Below, in pieces: positions 6,593 through 7,046 of a stretch of DNA of 7,046 nt (position 1 is its first letter; each line of letters begins with the position of its first letter). The notes beneath the pieces were generated by a model. That model worked only from the letters and a program-made list of their open reading frames with translations, did not search any database and was not told the DNA's origin. A program made the position numbers and the translations under genes. Origin of the DNA: Bdellovibrionaceae bacterium UBA5009 (GTDB lineage: Bacteria > Bdellovibrionota > Bdellovibrionia > Bdellovibrionales > Bdellovibrionaceae); NCBI GenBank assembly GCA_002396665.1, contig DGYJ01000126.1, positions 18,684 to 25,729 on the forward strand, given 5' to 3'.

Positions 6593-6627
6593 ACGCAAAG
6601 ATTGTGATTTTTATAGCGTAAGTGTTT

Positions 6628-7035
6628 CTAGGAAACTTTTTTAAAGATATTGTCCAATACGCTTCGACGATCGTTTCTTTGGTTTTCAACGAAGTAAATA
6701 AGATCATCAACGATTTGAACATCTCTTTGGCTTGTTGGGGCAAACTTAATTCCGCAACCAGCACCATTGGCCCAAATAATTTTTGCAGCTATCTTTCTTT
6801 CTCGGCCACTAACAACAAAGCTAAGTTGAATTTTTTCTTCTGGGCGTAATTGGTGTGCGGGCAATTCTAAGAAAGCACCAGTAATACTAATATTTCGCAA
6901 AAGTCCCTTGGACTCTTCGCGGGCATAATTTTTTTTAAAAGAAACCTCTAATTGTAGGGGTGTTCTTGGCGAAGGCACTTGATTTTGATCCACTTCAAAA
7001 CTCCTTATCCTTAATAATGCTTCTCTGTGGTCCAT
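6628..7035 (-). CDS. Small PilZ-domain protein
   Basis: PilZ domains are c-di-GMP receptors that control motility, surface polymers or other partners. This 135-residue protein consists of little more than that domain (about residues 22-118). The second signature is intact: NISITG (48-53), fitting [D/N]xSxxG, followed by AFLEL. KIAAKIIWAN (81-90) and GCGIKFAP (93-100) match the later strands, which normally end in G-[IV]-x-F. The first signature, RxxxR, is degenerate: the second Arg is Arg24 in SPRTPLQLEV, but the residue four before it is Val20. Binding of c-di-GMP is therefore uncertain. The first possible start in view, ATG at 7035, has GAAGGG only 4 nt upstream. A GTG at 6993 has a better-placed AAGGAG and would give 121 residues with the whole domain kept. 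The gene faces the LysM gene and its promoter lies outside the window. Confidence 0.85.
   Translation of the reverse strand: MDHREALLRIRSFEVDQNQVPSPRTPLQLEVSFKKNYAREESKGLLRNISITGAFLELPAHQLRPEEKIQLSFVVSGRERKIAAKIIWANGAGCGIKFAPTSQRDVQIVDDLIYFVENQRNDRRSVLDNIFKKVS
7001..7006 (-). promoter_or_regulatory. Possible internal ribosome binding site of the PilZ gene
   Basis: Read on the minus strand, AAGGAG lies 7 nt before an in-frame GTG (6993-6991). This is a near-ideal Shine-Dalgarno sequence and spacing, better than the site before the upstream ATG at 7035. It may mark the true start, or it may be a chance feature of the codons for Arg-Ile-Arg-Ser. Confidence 0.45.
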
Positions 7036-7046
7036 TCAACCCTTCG

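Noticed and set aside
6591..6621. Inverted repeat TTACGC / GCGTAA just after the PilZ gene.
   Set aside because: A 6-bp match with a 19-nt spacer is weak and has no T-run after it. The stronger terminator adjacent to it explains the region.
6622..6849. Plus-strand open frame of 75 residues downstream of the terminator.
   Set aside because: It lies fully antisense to the PilZ gene, which has clear family motifs, and has no ribosome site.

Overview
The window is a compact, AT-leaning bacterial segment with six complete genes and one truncated gene. Lipoprotein and signal-peptide features, an outer-membrane-type lipoprotein with LysM repeats and a PilZ protein indicate a Gram-negative bacterium. 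The overall style (GatCAB genes, a short Ppx/GppA, a Pro-rich LysM envelope protein, a small PilZ protein) would suit a Bdellovibrionota or other former delta-proteobacterial lineage. That placement is inference; no marker gene here proves it. I see no mobile element, tRNA, rRNA, CRISPR array or prophage gene.

Layout. Positions 2-316 hold the 3' end of an unrecognised plus-strand gene that begins left of the window. Positions 388-5082 are one tightly packed plus-strand cluster: gatC, gatA, gatB, a Ppx/GppA-family phosphatase gene, and a DUF192 exported-protein gene. Spacing is 18 nt (gatC-gatA), then overlaps of 8 nt (gatA-gatB), 8 nt (gatB-ppx) and 20 nt (ppx-DUF192), so the cluster is very probably one translationally coupled operon. 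A 124-nt gap (5083-5206) carries a possible promoter and a small hairpin. After it comes a single gene (5207-6529) for a LysM protein with a lipoprotein signal, an acidic linker, two LysM-like repeats, a Pro-rich segment and a C-terminal membrane helix. A clear bidirectional terminator (6558-6592) separates it from a convergent minus-strand PilZ-domain gene (6628-7035).

Function. GatCAB converts mischarged Glu-tRNA(Gln) and/or Asp-tRNA(Asn) to the correct aminoacyl-tRNA. The linked Ppx/GppA protein would act on polyphosphate and/or pppGpp, so the operon joins tRNA charging with a nucleotide/polyphosphate stress enzyme. The second half of the window concerns the envelope (LysM protein) and possible c-di-GMP signalling (PilZ).

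Most of the window is ordinary housekeeping sequence. The item most worth a second look is the LysM protein: it appears to have a membrane anchor at each end, with peptidoglycan-binding repeats and an extended Pro-rich arm between them.
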